In this document: in pieces, positions 1 through 6,693 of the stretch | How positions within the stretch are numbered: position 1 is the stretch's first letter | How the letters are laid out: each line of letters opens with the position of its first letter | Source: CAKSQF01 sp051867915 | Lineage (GTDB): Bacteria; Bacillota; Clostridia; Oscillospirales; CAG-272 | DNA: 14,108 nt | Direction of reading: 5' to 3' | Assembly: GCA_051867915.1 (NCBI GenBank) | Contig: JBJDZJ010000090.1 | Coordinates: 1-14,108 of the forward strand | Position numbers and translations under genes: made by a program | The notes under the pieces: model-generated | The model's database searches: none | Seen by the model: only the letters and a program-made list of their open reading frames with translations | What the model was told of the DNA's origin: nothing

Positions 1-228
1 TGCGGTTGCCGCCTTTTAAAAAAGGTGGACGAAAACTTTTGCGCAATTTGCGAATCACTTTAGCTTTTTCGACAAGCTGATACTAATAAAGCGGACCCAA
101 TCCCGGGACGAAGGCAACGGATCCCCGAAAAAGGCGCACTCTCGGCTCATCCACGCCCCGAATCAGCGGGACATATCGCATTATGACAGGCTGTTTGGGG
201 TGAAATCCCCGTTCTGACCAATCACAAG
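1..228. other. gene-free left edge with a small hairpin
   Basis: I see no coding region here. Positions 9-17 and 20-28 form a 9-bp hairpin (CCGCCTTTT / AAAAGGTGG, one G-U pair), and 197-210 is a weak GGGG/CCCC hairpin just after the end of the nitrilase gene. The latter has no T run, so it is a poor terminator. From memory, the bases around 9-45 resemble a dispersed intergenic sequence of gut Clostridia, but I cannot confirm this without a search. Confidence 0.4.
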
Positions 229-1089
229 TTATTGATCCTCCTCACAGGCAGACCGATGACCCCGTATAAACGGATACTCTATCTTCCCGTCCAACAGCAG
301 GTCATACGCTTTTACCTTTCGGAAGGTGTTCCCCATCATCTCATTTTCCCGATACCTGCGAATCGCATCCAGATCAAACTCGGCATAATACAAGCCCTCG
401 GTTATGTCGTCTGCCATAAGCAGAACATTGTCCAGGCATCTGCCGTCTTCGTCCCAGCAGATCGGGCTGAATGCACAGGAATTGCCGGCGTTTTCACCGT
501 TGGGGTTCGCCATTGCAATACCCACCATATTTTCGTAGGCTCTTGTTGACAGAGCGCAAAGGCGTGGCTTCATTGCACCGCAATCGTTTGGGACCAGAAT
601 GATCTCTGCACCTTTCAGCATCAATATCCGTGCGCTTTCGGGATATTCACGGTCATAACAGATCATCATTCCCAGTTTGCACCCGTGAAAGTCGCATACA
701 TAAAATGCGTCGCCGCTTTCGAGACAGGCTTCATCCGCAAAATCACAGGTATGGACTTTGGAATATTTCATGAGAATGGTTCCGTTTTTGTCGACGACAT
801 AGGCCGAATTCCGGGGCTTTTCCCGACCTTTTGTGATGGCGGTGACTACCGTGCCGATGCTCAGCTCTTTTGCGGCACGGCAAATGTTCAGAAGATGCGG
901 ATCGCTGTCCGTGAGGGCCTCGTCATTGCTCATCGGCAATTCATATCCCGTCAAAAACGCCTCGGGCAAAAGGAGAATGTCCGCCCCGTTTTCTGCCGCT
1001 TCCCGCATCTTTTCAAGGACGGTTTCCGTGTTTTGGGAAAGCTGTCTGTTTAATGATTTCTTTTGTAAAATCGCAACTTTCAATTTCAT
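229..1089 (-). CDS. carbon-nitrogen hydrolase (nitrilase superfamily)
   Basis: Predicted cytoplasmic amidohydrolase of 286 residues, the usual single-domain size for this superfamily, which hydrolyses non-peptide C-N bonds of amides, carbamoyl amino acids or nitriles. The Glu-Lys-Cys catalytic triad is visible: Glu43 in LLLPEAF, Lys111 in YSKVH, and Cys144 in MMICYDREYPE. The C-Y-D-R/E-Y/F-P motif after the cysteine is typical of the amidase and carbamoylase branches rather than true nitrilases (family knowledge). The start at 1089 was chosen because GGAAGG precedes it by a few bases and a consensus promoter lies at 1126-1154. That promoter would fall inside a longer reading frame beginning at 1188. 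It is transcribed separately from trpB, with a terminator between them. The C-terminus is short and acidic. The substrate cannot be predicted; N-carbamoylputrescine, omega-amides and beta-ureidopropionate are all possible. Confidence 0.9.
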   Translation of the reverse strand: MKLKVAILQKKSLNRQLSQNTETVLEKMREAAENGADILLLPEAFLTGYELPMSNDEALTDSDPHLLNICRAAKELSIGTVVTAITKGREKPRNSAYVVDKNGTILMKYSKVHTCDFADEACLESGDAFYVCDFHGCKLGMMICYDREYPESARILMLKGAEIILVPNDCGAMKPRLCALSTRAYENMVGIAMANPNGENAGNSCAFSPICWDEDGRCLDNVLLMADDITEGLYYAEFDLDAIRRYRENEMMGNTFRKVKAYDLLLDGKIEYPFIRGHRSACEEDQ

Positions 1090-1125
1090 GTATCCTTCCC
1101 GGCAAAATACCGATTTGCCACAATT

Positions 1126-1154
1126 ATTGTAGCACGATTTTTCGAACTTGTCAA
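1126..1154 (-). promoter_or_regulatory. sigma-A promoter of the nitrilase gene
   Basis: On the minus strand, TTGACA (1154-1149) and TACAAT (1131-1126) are separated by exactly 17 bp. Transcription would start near 1119, giving a leader of about 30 nt before the ATG at 1089. Confidence 0.85.
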
Positions 1155-1197
1155 CGCCGTCCGGGGCGAAAAAGGAGGTCCTTCCCATCGGGCGAGC

Positions 1198-1243
1198 AAC
1201 AAAAGGCGGTGTAAAAAACTCATACCGAGTTTTTTACACCGCC
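1198..1243 (-). terminator. intrinsic terminator after trpB
   Basis: Perfect 17-bp inverted repeat (1205-1221 / 1227-1243) with a 5-nt loop. On the minus strand it is followed by TTTTGTT. It lies 50 bp beyond the trpB stop and upstream of the nitrilase promoter, so it separates the two transcripts. Confidence 0.85.
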
Positions 1244-1292
1244 TCATTTTCAGATCAATGCCATCTTTTCGGCATTTGCAAATGCCGTGGAT

Positions 1293-2510
1293 TCAACGGA
1301 TGCCGTATTTTTCAATAATATAATCCATGTCCTTATCGCCCCTGCCCGAAAGGTTGATGAGAATCGAACCCCGTCCCATCCGCTTTGCCAGCTTCATGGC
1401 ATATGCCACGGCGTGCGAGCTTTCGATTGCGGGAATAATCCCTTCCATACGGGAGAGCTTGAAGAACGCATCAACGGTTTCATCGTCATCGACCGTATCA
1501 TACTTGACTCTGCCGAGATCGTGCAGGAAGGCATGCTCGGGGCCGGAGGAGGGATAGTCGAGTCCGCTCGCCACCGAGTAAACGGGGGCGGGATCGCCGT
1601 TTTCATCCTTCAGCATAATACTGTTGAAGCCATGCATAATGCCTTCTTCGCCAAAGGTCAGACTTGCCGCATGGTCACCCAGCGTCGCGCCTCTGCCGAG
1701 AGGCTCCACTCCGTAAATGTCAACAGGATCGTTCAAAAATCCCGAGAACATGCCCATAGCGTTCGATCCGCCGCCTACACAGGCAACAACGGCATCGGGA
1801 AGCTCGCCTGTTAAGTCGAGGAACTGTTCCCTTGCCTCAATGCCGACGACGCTCTGAAAATCACGCACCATCATCGGGAAAGGATGCGGTCCGACCACCG
1901 AGCCGATACAGTAAATGCAGTCTTTGTATTCTCTGCTGTATGCCGCAAATGCCGCATCGACCGCTTCCTTCAGGGTCATAAGCCCGTCTGTGACCTCAAT
2001 GACATTCGCACCGAGAATCTTCATGCGTGCCACATTGGGGGCTTGCTTTTTGATATCGACAGCACCCATGTAGATATCGCATTCCAGACCGAAATAAGCG
2101 GCGGCGGTAGCAAGAGCAACACCGTGCTGTCCCGCACCGGTTTCGGCGATCACCTTCTTTTTCCCCATATATTTGGCAAGGAGCGCCTCACCCATACAGT
2201 GATTCAGCTTGTGTGCGCCGGTGTGATTCAAATCCTCCCGTTTGACATACAGCTGAACATTTCCGAGCGAATTCGAGAGCCGTTCCAGATACGAAATCGG
2301 CGTCGGTCTGCCTTGAAATTCCCTGCGGATGCGGCGAAGCTCGCCGATGAATTTGGACGATTTGCAGATCGTAAAATATGCTTCGGTGATTTCATTCATT
2401 GCGTTTTGCAGGTTCTCGGGAATATAGGATCCGCCGTACTTGCCGAAGTAACCGTTTTGGTCGGGATACTGTTTCAGATAGGTATCGAATTCGATGTTAT
2501 TGTATTTCAT
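1293..2510 (-). CDS. trpB: tryptophan synthase beta chain
   Basis: PLP-dependent enzyme joining indole and L-serine to give L-tryptophan. 405 residues, matching the classical TrpB length of about 395-405. Visible motifs: HTGAHK with the PLP-lysine at Lys101, ETGAGQHG (123-130, catalytic Glu123), the phosphate-binding GGGSNA (247-252), ESSHA (363-367) and SGRGDKD (388-394). After the PLP lysine it reads KLNH, where many TrpBs have KINN. The start at 2510 has GGAGG 8 nt upstream; an in-frame upstream extension to 2561 has no such site. No trpA or other trp gene is in the window, and the gene is flanked by its own T-box leader and its own terminator. It is therefore monocistronic, either one part of a scattered pathway or an indole-salvage enzyme (inference). 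Confidence 0.95.
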   Translation of the reverse strand: MKYNNIEFDTYLKQYPDQNGYFGKYGGSYIPENLQNAMNEITEAYFTICKSSKFIGELRRIRREFQGRPTPISYLERLSNSLGNVQLYVKREDLNHTGAHKLNHCMGEALLAKYMGKKKVIAETGAGQHGVALATAAAYFGLECDIYMGAVDIKKQAPNVARMKILGANVIEVTDGLMTLKEAVDAAFAAYSREYKDCIYCIGSVVGPHPFPMMVRDFQSVVGIEAREQFLDLTGELPDAVVACVGGGSNAMGMFSGFLNDPVDIYGVEPLGRGATLGDHAASLTFGEEGIMHGFNSIMLKDENGDPAPVYSVASGLDYPSSGPEHAFLHDLGRVKYDTVDDDETVDAFFKLSRMEGIIPAIESSHAVAYAMKLAKRMGRGSILINLSGRGDKDMDYIIEKYGIR

Positions 2511-2604
2511 GTGAAAATCCTCCGTTATATCTTTTTTGTGATTATCATTTTTCCTTGGCACCGGAACCGTTCATGGGATTGTCGGCATCTTCTGCCAAAG
2601 TCCG

Positions 2605-2651
2605 AAAAAAAACAAAAAATCCCTGACAGAAAAACCATTTTCTGCCAAGGA
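2605..2651 (-). terminator. T-box regulated terminator of the trpB leader
   Basis: 13-bp stem (2639-2651 / 2620-2632, two G-U pairs) with a 6-nt loop, followed on the minus strand by a T tract of six T, G, eight T (2619-2605). The 5' arm includes the CGTCCTT segment that also pairs with the T-box sequence, the normal mutually exclusive terminator/antiterminator arrangement. Confidence 0.9.
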
Positions 2652-2889
2652 CGAATTCTTATGGAATCCGCGGTGCCACCTTGCTTCATCCCTACGGGAT
2701 GCCCTTGCGGGATACTGCCATATCCCTGACATCTGACGCGTGTCTTGCGTTGCAGCATACTCGGCATATGGCCTTTGACTGCACCCTCTGCGGTCCATTT
2801 GCCAAACAGGGTTCATGCCTGCGTCTCAGCACAGCAGACTCTCTGTCAAGTCCTTTTTCGGCTTTATCTCCGCATCAACGGTTTATGAT
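2605..2889 (-). promoter_or_regulatory. tRNA-Trp-responsive T-box riboswitch
   Basis: The minus strand carries the T-box AAGGTGGCACCGCGG (2682-2668), which can pair through CCTT with the antiterminator partner CGTCCTT before the terminator. Upstream, Stem I contains the AGAGAG and GCTGAGA conserved segments. GCGG pairs with CCGC, and GCCGAA with TTTGGC. These helices enclose an internal loop containing AAATGGA, in which UGG (2797-2795), followed by a purine, is the specifier codon. Uncharged tRNA-Trp should bind here, stabilise the antiterminator and allow trpB transcription when tryptophan is scarce (established T-box mechanism). Confidence 0.93.
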
Positions 2890-2894
2890 AGTTG

Positions 2895-2923
2895 AGTATA
2901 ACACGCATTTGGGGTTTTGTCAA
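2895..2923 (-). promoter_or_regulatory. sigma-A promoter of the T-box/trpB unit
   Basis: On the minus strand, TTGACA (2923-2918) and TATACT (2900-2895) are separated by 17 bp, close to perfect consensus. Transcription should begin near 2888, about 90 nt upstream of the specifier codon. Confidence 0.88.
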
Positions 2924-3208
2924 GAGGTTTCCGTAAATTTTTATACGGATTGCCATCAATTGGCATTTGAATGATCTTGCGCTTATATCAGGCTATGGTA
3001 TCCTCGGCGTTCTGTCCGTCACGGAAACATGGAAAGGGGCGGACTGTATGAGCCGCCGGACAGAACGCTTTTCTGTACGAAAGAACACACAGTCCGGCGA
3101 GGCTGGTGCCTGCGATTTTCATTTTTCATCGGCGACGGATGGGCTTCTGATGGGTTTTCCGTCCGCTGGCGGCAGGTCTTGCGAAGGAGCGCTCGAAAAA
3201 AAGCGTTT
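2924..3208. other. gene-free divergent region with strong inverted repeat
   Basis: No convincing gene on either strand. The region holds a perfect 12-bp inverted repeat, GCGTTCTGTCCG (3007-3018) and its complement (3057-3068), followed on the plus strand by TTTTCTGT. Further right is a GACGGA / TCCGTC pair (about 3134-3172). The first looks like an intrinsic terminator on the plus strand, but no plus-strand gene lies upstream of it in the window. Confidence 0.5.
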
Positions 3209-3275
3209 ATTGTCAATAAATCTTAAACATATGACAAAAATTAGTATTCATTTTTGCGTTGTCCTGTGCTATAAT
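3209..3275 (+). promoter_or_regulatory. promoter and candidate activator site of the discoidin protein gene
   Basis: An extended -10 (TG at 3267-3268, TATAAT at 3270-3275) is preceded by a poor -35 (TTCATT, 3247-3252, 17-bp spacer), as expected for an activator-dependent promoter. ATTGTCAAT at 3209-3217 lies 52 bp upstream of the -10. The whole 67-bp segment aligns without gaps to 6451-6517 upstream of the GH2 gene, with about 46 identities counted by eye. Control by the neighbouring AraC-type protein is inferred. Confidence 0.7.
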
Positions 3276-3369
3276 TTGTTCACAATCAATAAAATATCGA
3301 CAATTACAAATAAAAATTGGGCATTATTGCCCATACGCAAAAAAGCAAAAAATACAGGAGGATTTTACA

Positions 3370-5157
3370 ATGAAAAAGATTCTGGGTTCCCTTTCGCTGA
3401 TTGTTGCGACCGCTCTTTTGATTGTCGCACTTCCCGCCTTTCCGGCGCTTGCCGAGGATTCCGGTATGTATCTCCCGAGCATCTGCATCAAAAATGTAAC
3501 GGCAGATTGCTACGCACCGGGATATGAACCATGGTTTGCTTTCGATCAAAACGACGGCAGTTTTTGGCATACCCCGTGGAATGACGATCAGCAAGAACTG
3601 GCACTCCCCTTCCCCCACTGGATCATGGCAGAGCTTGAGGAGGCTCAAACGATTGATTCGCTGGTTTATGTTCCGCGTGCGGGTGAACCGGGACAGCGCG
3701 CTACCGAATACGAGGTCTGGATCAGCCCCGACAGCAATCCCGACCATCTTGTGAAGGTTGATGACAGCACCTGGGATTGGGAAAGCGAAACAGCCGGAAC
3801 GAGCAGCTTCCCTGCACAGACAGCCAAGTTGGTCAAATTCGTGGTCAAGGCGAGAGACGACGGAGAAGAGGTAAACACCTGTGCTTCCGCTGCAGAGATC
3901 CGTATTCATTCCACGAAGAAGATCGAAGTTCCCACATTTATTTCGACGGATGCAATCGAAACCGTATCGGCAAACGCTTATCAGGAGGGCTACGAACCGG
4001 AGCTTGCCTTTAACGATAACGCAGGCGACTTCTGGCATACCCCGTGGACCGGCGAAATCCCCTCATATCCGCACTGGCTCATGGTGGAATTCAAGGAAGC
4101 ACAGACGATTGATATGCTCATCTACACGCCCCGTTCCGGCGTTTCCTCTCAGTTTGTCACCTCATATGAGGTCTGGGTCAGCCCCGACAGCAATCCCGAT
4201 AATCTCGTGAAGGTCGATGACGGCACCTGGGAATTCGGTCCGTTCGGAAGAAGTACATTCGAATCCACCGAAGCAAAACTGGTCAAATTCGTCATCAAAG
4301 GCAAATTGGACGGTGCTGTCGACAAATCGAATTCGGCGGTAGCGGAACTCGATTTCTGTTCGACAAGCATAAAATCCTCGGAGCCTTCTTATGTTGACAA
4401 TTCCGACATCAAGACGGTTACGGCAAGCTCTTATCAGTCCGGATACGAACCGACCCGTGCATTCAATAATAACATTGACGACTTTTGGCATACCCCGTGG
4501 GGCGGCGATATGCAGCCTTTCCCGCACTGGATCATGGCTGAATTCAAAGAACCCCAGTTGATCAACGAGCTCATTTACTATCCCCGTTCACAGGCAGCCG
4601 CTCAGTTTGTCACCGAATATGAGGTCTGGATCAGCCCCGACAGCAATCCCGATAATCTCGTGAAGGTCGATGACGGCACCTGGGAAGTCGGATCCACCGG
4701 CGTCAGCACCTTCGCGCCGCAAATGGCGACACTGGTCAAATTCGTCATCAAGGCGAGAGCAGACGACAGTGAAGGAGACACCAGCGTCTCCGTAGCGGAA
4801 CTCAAATTCCGGATTGCAAAGGAAGAGACCCTGACACCGAACGCAACCACCGGATACAGCTTCTACTATCAGGAGCGCAAAGGCACAAGCGAAGGAACGG
4901 TTGATCTTCGTGTTCTGTGTGTAATCGACGCCGAACTGCTGGAAAAACGCTCCGACTGCAACATCACCGTTACCATCACTGCCGGTGAAAAGACCAACGA
5001 ATTTTCCATTCCCTTTGACAAGGTATATCGTTCCATCCTTGCCCAAGATACCGTCTATCACGCTGCGGAAAATGCGTACATCTTAGGTGTTGTCATCACC
5101 GATGTTCCGGATTCCTTTGACGGTCAGATCAGCGTCCACTGGACAAACGCCGACTGA
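3370..5157 (+). CDS. secreted triple discoidin (F5/8 type C) domain protein
   Basis: 595-residue exported protein with no catalytic domain. A signal peptide (1-28) runs from MKK through a hydrophobic core to an ALA cleavage site. Three tandem homologous domains follow (about 35-182, 188-332 and 340-482). Each has GYEP..AF, FWHTPW, PHWxM, YEVWxSPDSNPD and LVKFV motifs, the pattern of F5/8 type C / CBM32-like beta-sandwiches that bind glycans. Residues about 485-595 form a further domain I do not recognise. There is no LPXTG, membrane anchor or dockerin, so the protein is probably released or held by binding. The ATG at 3370 has AGGAGG 8 nt upstream; an in-frame start at 3259 would lie upstream of the predicted -10. 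It sits beside an AraC regulator and shares domain type and promoter pattern with the GH2 gene. A role as a secreted glycan-binding protein is inferred. Confidence 0.88.
   Translation: MKKILGSLSLIVATALLIVALPAFPALAEDSGMYLPSICIKNVTADCYAPGYEPWFAFDQNDGSFWHTPWNDDQQELALPFPHWIMAELEEAQTIDSLVYVPRAGEPGQRATEYEVWISPDSNPDHLVKVDDSTWDWESETAGTSSFPAQTAKLVKFVVKARDDGEEVNTCASAAEIRIHSTKKIEVPTFISTDAIETVSANAYQEGYEPELAFNDNAGDFWHTPWTGEIPSYPHWLMVEFKEAQTIDMLIYTPRSGVSSQFVTSYEVWVSPDSNPDNLVKVDDGTWEFGPFGRSTFESTEAKLVKFVIKGKLDGAVDKSNSAVAELDFCSTSIKSSEPSYVDNSDIKTVTASSYQSGYEPTRAFNNNIDDFWHTPWGGDMQPFPHWIMAEFKEPQLINELIYYPRSQAAAQFVTEYEVWISPDSNPDNLVKVDDGTWEVGSTGVSTFAPQMATLVKFVIKARADDSEGDTSVSVAELKFRIAKEETLTPNATTGYSFYYQERKGTSEGTVDLRVLCVIDAELLEKRSDCNITVTITAGEKTNEFSIPFDKVYRSILAQDTVYHAAENAYILGVVITDVPDSFDGQISVHWTNAD
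4148..4233 (+). repeat. intragenic direct repeat, copy in discoidin domain 2
   Basis: This 86-bp stretch matches 4601-4686 at about 83 of 86 bases, at a period of 453 bp (151 codons). A less similar third copy lies one domain earlier (around 3712-3773). Near-identity at the DNA level inside otherwise diverged domains suggests recent duplication or gene conversion. Confidence 0.85.
4601..4686 (+). repeat. intragenic direct repeat, copy in discoidin domain 3
   Basis: Partner of 4148-4233, differing at three positions by eye. It encodes the YEVW-SPDSNPDNLVKVDDGTW segment shared by domains 2 and 3. Confidence 0.85.
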
Positions 5158-5202
5158 GAAAGAGATCGTTTGAAAAACGCATCCTGAAAGCCAAATAAAA
5201 AT

Positions 5203-5264
5203 ATCCCTCTGTCTTTACCGCACAAGTTCCCGAAAAACCGACTTGTGCCTCCGGACAGAGGGAT
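5203..5264. terminator. bidirectional terminator between converging genes
   Basis: Outer 11-bp arms (5203-5213 / 5254-5264) and inner 8-bp arms (GCACAAGT 5220-5227 / ACTTGTGC 5241-5248) form one long hairpin. On the plus strand TCTTATT follows; on the minus strand ATTTTTATTT follows. It serves the discoidin gene ending at 5157 and the AraC gene ending at 5353. Confidence 0.85.
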
Positions 5265-5352
5265 TCTTATTGGGTTTTTGACCGAAAGAGGACGCCCGGA
5301 AAAGGTTTTGCCGATTTGCCGACGGTACGGTCGGACGGGGTTCACACGGCTT

Positions 5353-6192
5353 TTACTTCCTCGTCTCTTTGCGGAACATGGCAGGCGAGAATCCGGTCTT
5401 TTTCTTAAACGCCTGGGAAAAATAGAAGGGACTGCTGAAATTCAGACTTTGGCTGATTTCGGTTACGGTCATATCGGTATTCTGAAGGAGATACACCGCT
5501 TCGTTTATCTGCATGGTATGATAATATTGCATCGGCGTTACCATCAGCGACTCCCGGAAGAGCCGGATGACATGGAAAGTCGTAATGCCGAGATGCCCGG
5601 CAATTGCGGCAAGGTCGATGTTGTCAAAGAGATGATTCTTCATAAACTGAATCGCCTGTCGGATGTATTCACGGTCGCGCGACACATATGAACCGGACGA
5701 CGCAATATCGAGAAGGAGCGTTTGCAGGGTAGCGCACGCCTTTTGAATATTGATCATGTCATCAAAGTCGTTCAGAAGACGGATGATGCCGATCATTTCT
5801 TCAGCGAGGGTTTTATATCCCGACTGATAGGACACATGCTCCAGGTTGTTTTTCCGGAAGAGATCAAGAAGCCCACTGATGCCCTCTCCCGTAAAGTGCA
5901 ACCACAGAATCGACCAGGGATCATTCGAATATGCGCCATAGTCATGCGGTGTATCGGGTTCAAGAAAGGCGAGCCAACCTTCCGAGCAATCGTAATCCTT
6001 TCCCTTGTAGCGGACATACCCTTTTCCGTCGACGCACAAAATCAGGACCGCTTCGGGAAGACCGCTACGCGACATACTGTAATTCGACGGTTTCTCATAA
6101 TACCCGGCACGCGTCACAATGAACGGCGATCGCCACAGCAAAGATGACAGGGTTTGTTCGGGTAATAAGATGTGCGTAAATTGATCGAGCAA
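5353..6192 (-). CDS. AraC-family transcriptional regulator
   Basis: 279-residue cytoplasmic DNA-binding protein. Residues about 25-105 form a cupin-like sensing domain typical of sugar-responsive AraC proteins, with GxGxVRYKGKDYDC, a FLEPDTPHDYG turn and WLHF. Residues about 175-277 form the double helix-turn-helix DNA-binding domain: first helix pair near 193-212 (LAAIAGHLGITTFHVIRLF), second near 242-263, ending in the signature FSQAFKKKTGFSPAMFRK. The start is TTG at 6192, supported by AAAGGAGG (6207-6200) 7 nt upstream and by a promoter only about 20 nt before that; no ATG fits this signal. It lies between the two discoidin-type genes, converging on one and diverging from the other, which suggests it controls both (inference). 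Its ligand is unknown, but a sugar released by the GH2 enzyme is a natural guess. Confidence 0.93.
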   Translation of the reverse strand: MLDQFTHILLPEQTLSSLLWRSPFIVTRAGYYEKPSNYSMSRSGLPEAVLILCVDGKGYVRYKGKDYDCSEGWLAFLEPDTPHDYGAYSNDPWSILWLHFTGEGISGLLDLFRKNNLEHVSYQSGYKTLAEEMIGIIRLLNDFDDMINIQKACATLQTLLLDIASSGSYVSRDREYIRQAIQFMKNHLFDNIDLAAIAGHLGITTFHVIRLFRESLMVTPMQYYHTMQINEAVYLLQNTDMTVTEISQSLNFSSPFYFSQAFKKKTGFSPAMFRKETRK

Positions 6193-6215
6193 AACAATTC
6201 CTCCTTTCTTTTTAT

Positions 6216-6244
6216 ATTCTATCCTACTTTCGTTGGAATGTCAA
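6216..6244 (-). promoter_or_regulatory. sigma-A promoter of the AraC gene
   Basis: On the minus strand, TTGACA (6244-6239) and TAGAAT (6221-6216) are separated by 17 bp. The start site would be near 6209, leaving a leader of under 20 nt with the ribosome binding site almost at the 5' end. Read on the plus strand the -35 is AATGTCAAT, one base from the ATTGTCAAT element. However, every TTGACA hexamer gives TGTCAA on the other strand, so this resemblance is weak evidence. Confidence 0.82.
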
Positions 6245-6341
6245 TATCTATTAAAAATTTTTTCAGTAAAATATTTTCCCAAAAAAAGTATATTTTTCCT
6301 TCCTCTTTTACCGCGGCACGGACACGGAAATGCGGGAAAAC

Positions 6342-6396
6342 AAACGGCACGGGTCAAAAATCAATTTTATGTCTTTCGGAAGTGTGCCGTTTTTTT
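6342..6396 (+). terminator. terminator-like inverted repeat inside the divergent intergenic region
   Basis: AAACGGCAC (6342-6350) pairs with GTGCCGTTT (6384-6392) around a 33-nt loop, and the plus strand runs straight into a T tract (6390-6396). On the minus strand it is followed by GTTTTCC, weaker. No plus-strand gene lies upstream of it before the AraC promoter, so what it ends is unknown. It may insulate the two divergent promoters or end a small RNA. Confidence 0.5.
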
Positions 6397-6409
6397 CGAT
6401 TCCTTTTAC

Positions 6410-6425
6410 TTGTCAATTGTGACAA
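6410..6425. promoter_or_regulatory. candidate distal operator (TTGTCA-ATTG-TGACAA)
   Basis: Perfect 6-bp inverted repeat with a 4-nt spacer, about 95 bp upstream of the GH2 -10. It contains the TGTCAAT core also found at 3209-3217 and 6451-6459. The following bases (TGACAAAAAT-A-TTATT) resemble 3231-3247 upstream of the discoidin gene. Binding by the AraC-type protein is inferred. Confidence 0.5.
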
Positions 6426-6450
6426 AAATAATTATTGCGAAAAATCGTGA

Positions 6451-6517
6451 ATTGTCAATTATTATAAAAAAATTGCAAAAAAAGAATATTCCATTTTCCG
6501 ACTGCATGTGTTATAAT
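6451..6517 (+). promoter_or_regulatory. promoter and candidate activator site of the GH2 gene
   Basis: TG at 6509-6510 and TATAAT at 6512-6517 form an extended -10, with a poor -35 (TTCCAT, 6489-6494, 17-bp spacer). ATTGTCAAT at 6451-6459 is 52 bp upstream of the -10, exactly as at 3209-3275. One caution is that the minus strand of this site reads TTGACA, with AATAAT 16 bp further, so it could instead be a promoter firing towards the AraC gene. Confidence 0.7.
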
Positions 6518-6553
6518 CGGCATGTCGAGCAATGATTCACAAATTAGTGAAAG

Positions 6554-6634
6554 GATACGGCATCGAAACGAAAGCAGGCGTAAAAGACCGTTCGCTCTTT
6601 TTGCGGTGTCAGTTTTTCATGACGGTTCCGTATC
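6554..6634 (+). other. possible structured 5' leader of the GH2 mRNA
   Basis: The leader between the predicted start site (about 6524) and the ATG at 6694 is about 170 nt. GATACGG (6554-6560) can pair with CCGTATC (6628-6634), and just inside it ACCGT (6587-6591) can pair with ACGGT (6622-6626). I recognise no known riboswitch class. The pairs are short and could be chance. Confidence 0.25.
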
Positions 6635-6693
6635 TTGCGCTGATTCGGACATTGTTTTCAACGAAGAAAACCCTGAAATCGGAGGATGGAAAA

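Noticed and set aside
1090..1188. N-terminal extension of the nitrilase
   Set aside because: The extension contains the -35 and -10 boxes and does not resemble the family; the start at 1089 has a ribosome binding site.
1884..2729. Open frame on the plus strand across trpB and its leader
   Set aside because: It is antisense to trpB and runs through the T-box and terminator; it has no ribosome binding site and no protein-like features.
3304..4038. Open frame of 244 codons on the minus strand
   Set aside because: It is antisense to the secreted discoidin gene and its leader, with no supporting signals.
6532..6693. Upstream start for the GH2 protein
   Set aside because: It would bury the signal peptide 54 residues inside the protein; the ATG at 6694 has GGAGG at ideal spacing.
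6520..6693. Known riboswitch in the GH2 leader
   Set aside because: Some pairing is possible, but none of the conserved cores I know (c-di-GMP, SAM, TPP, cobalamin, fluoride and others) is present.
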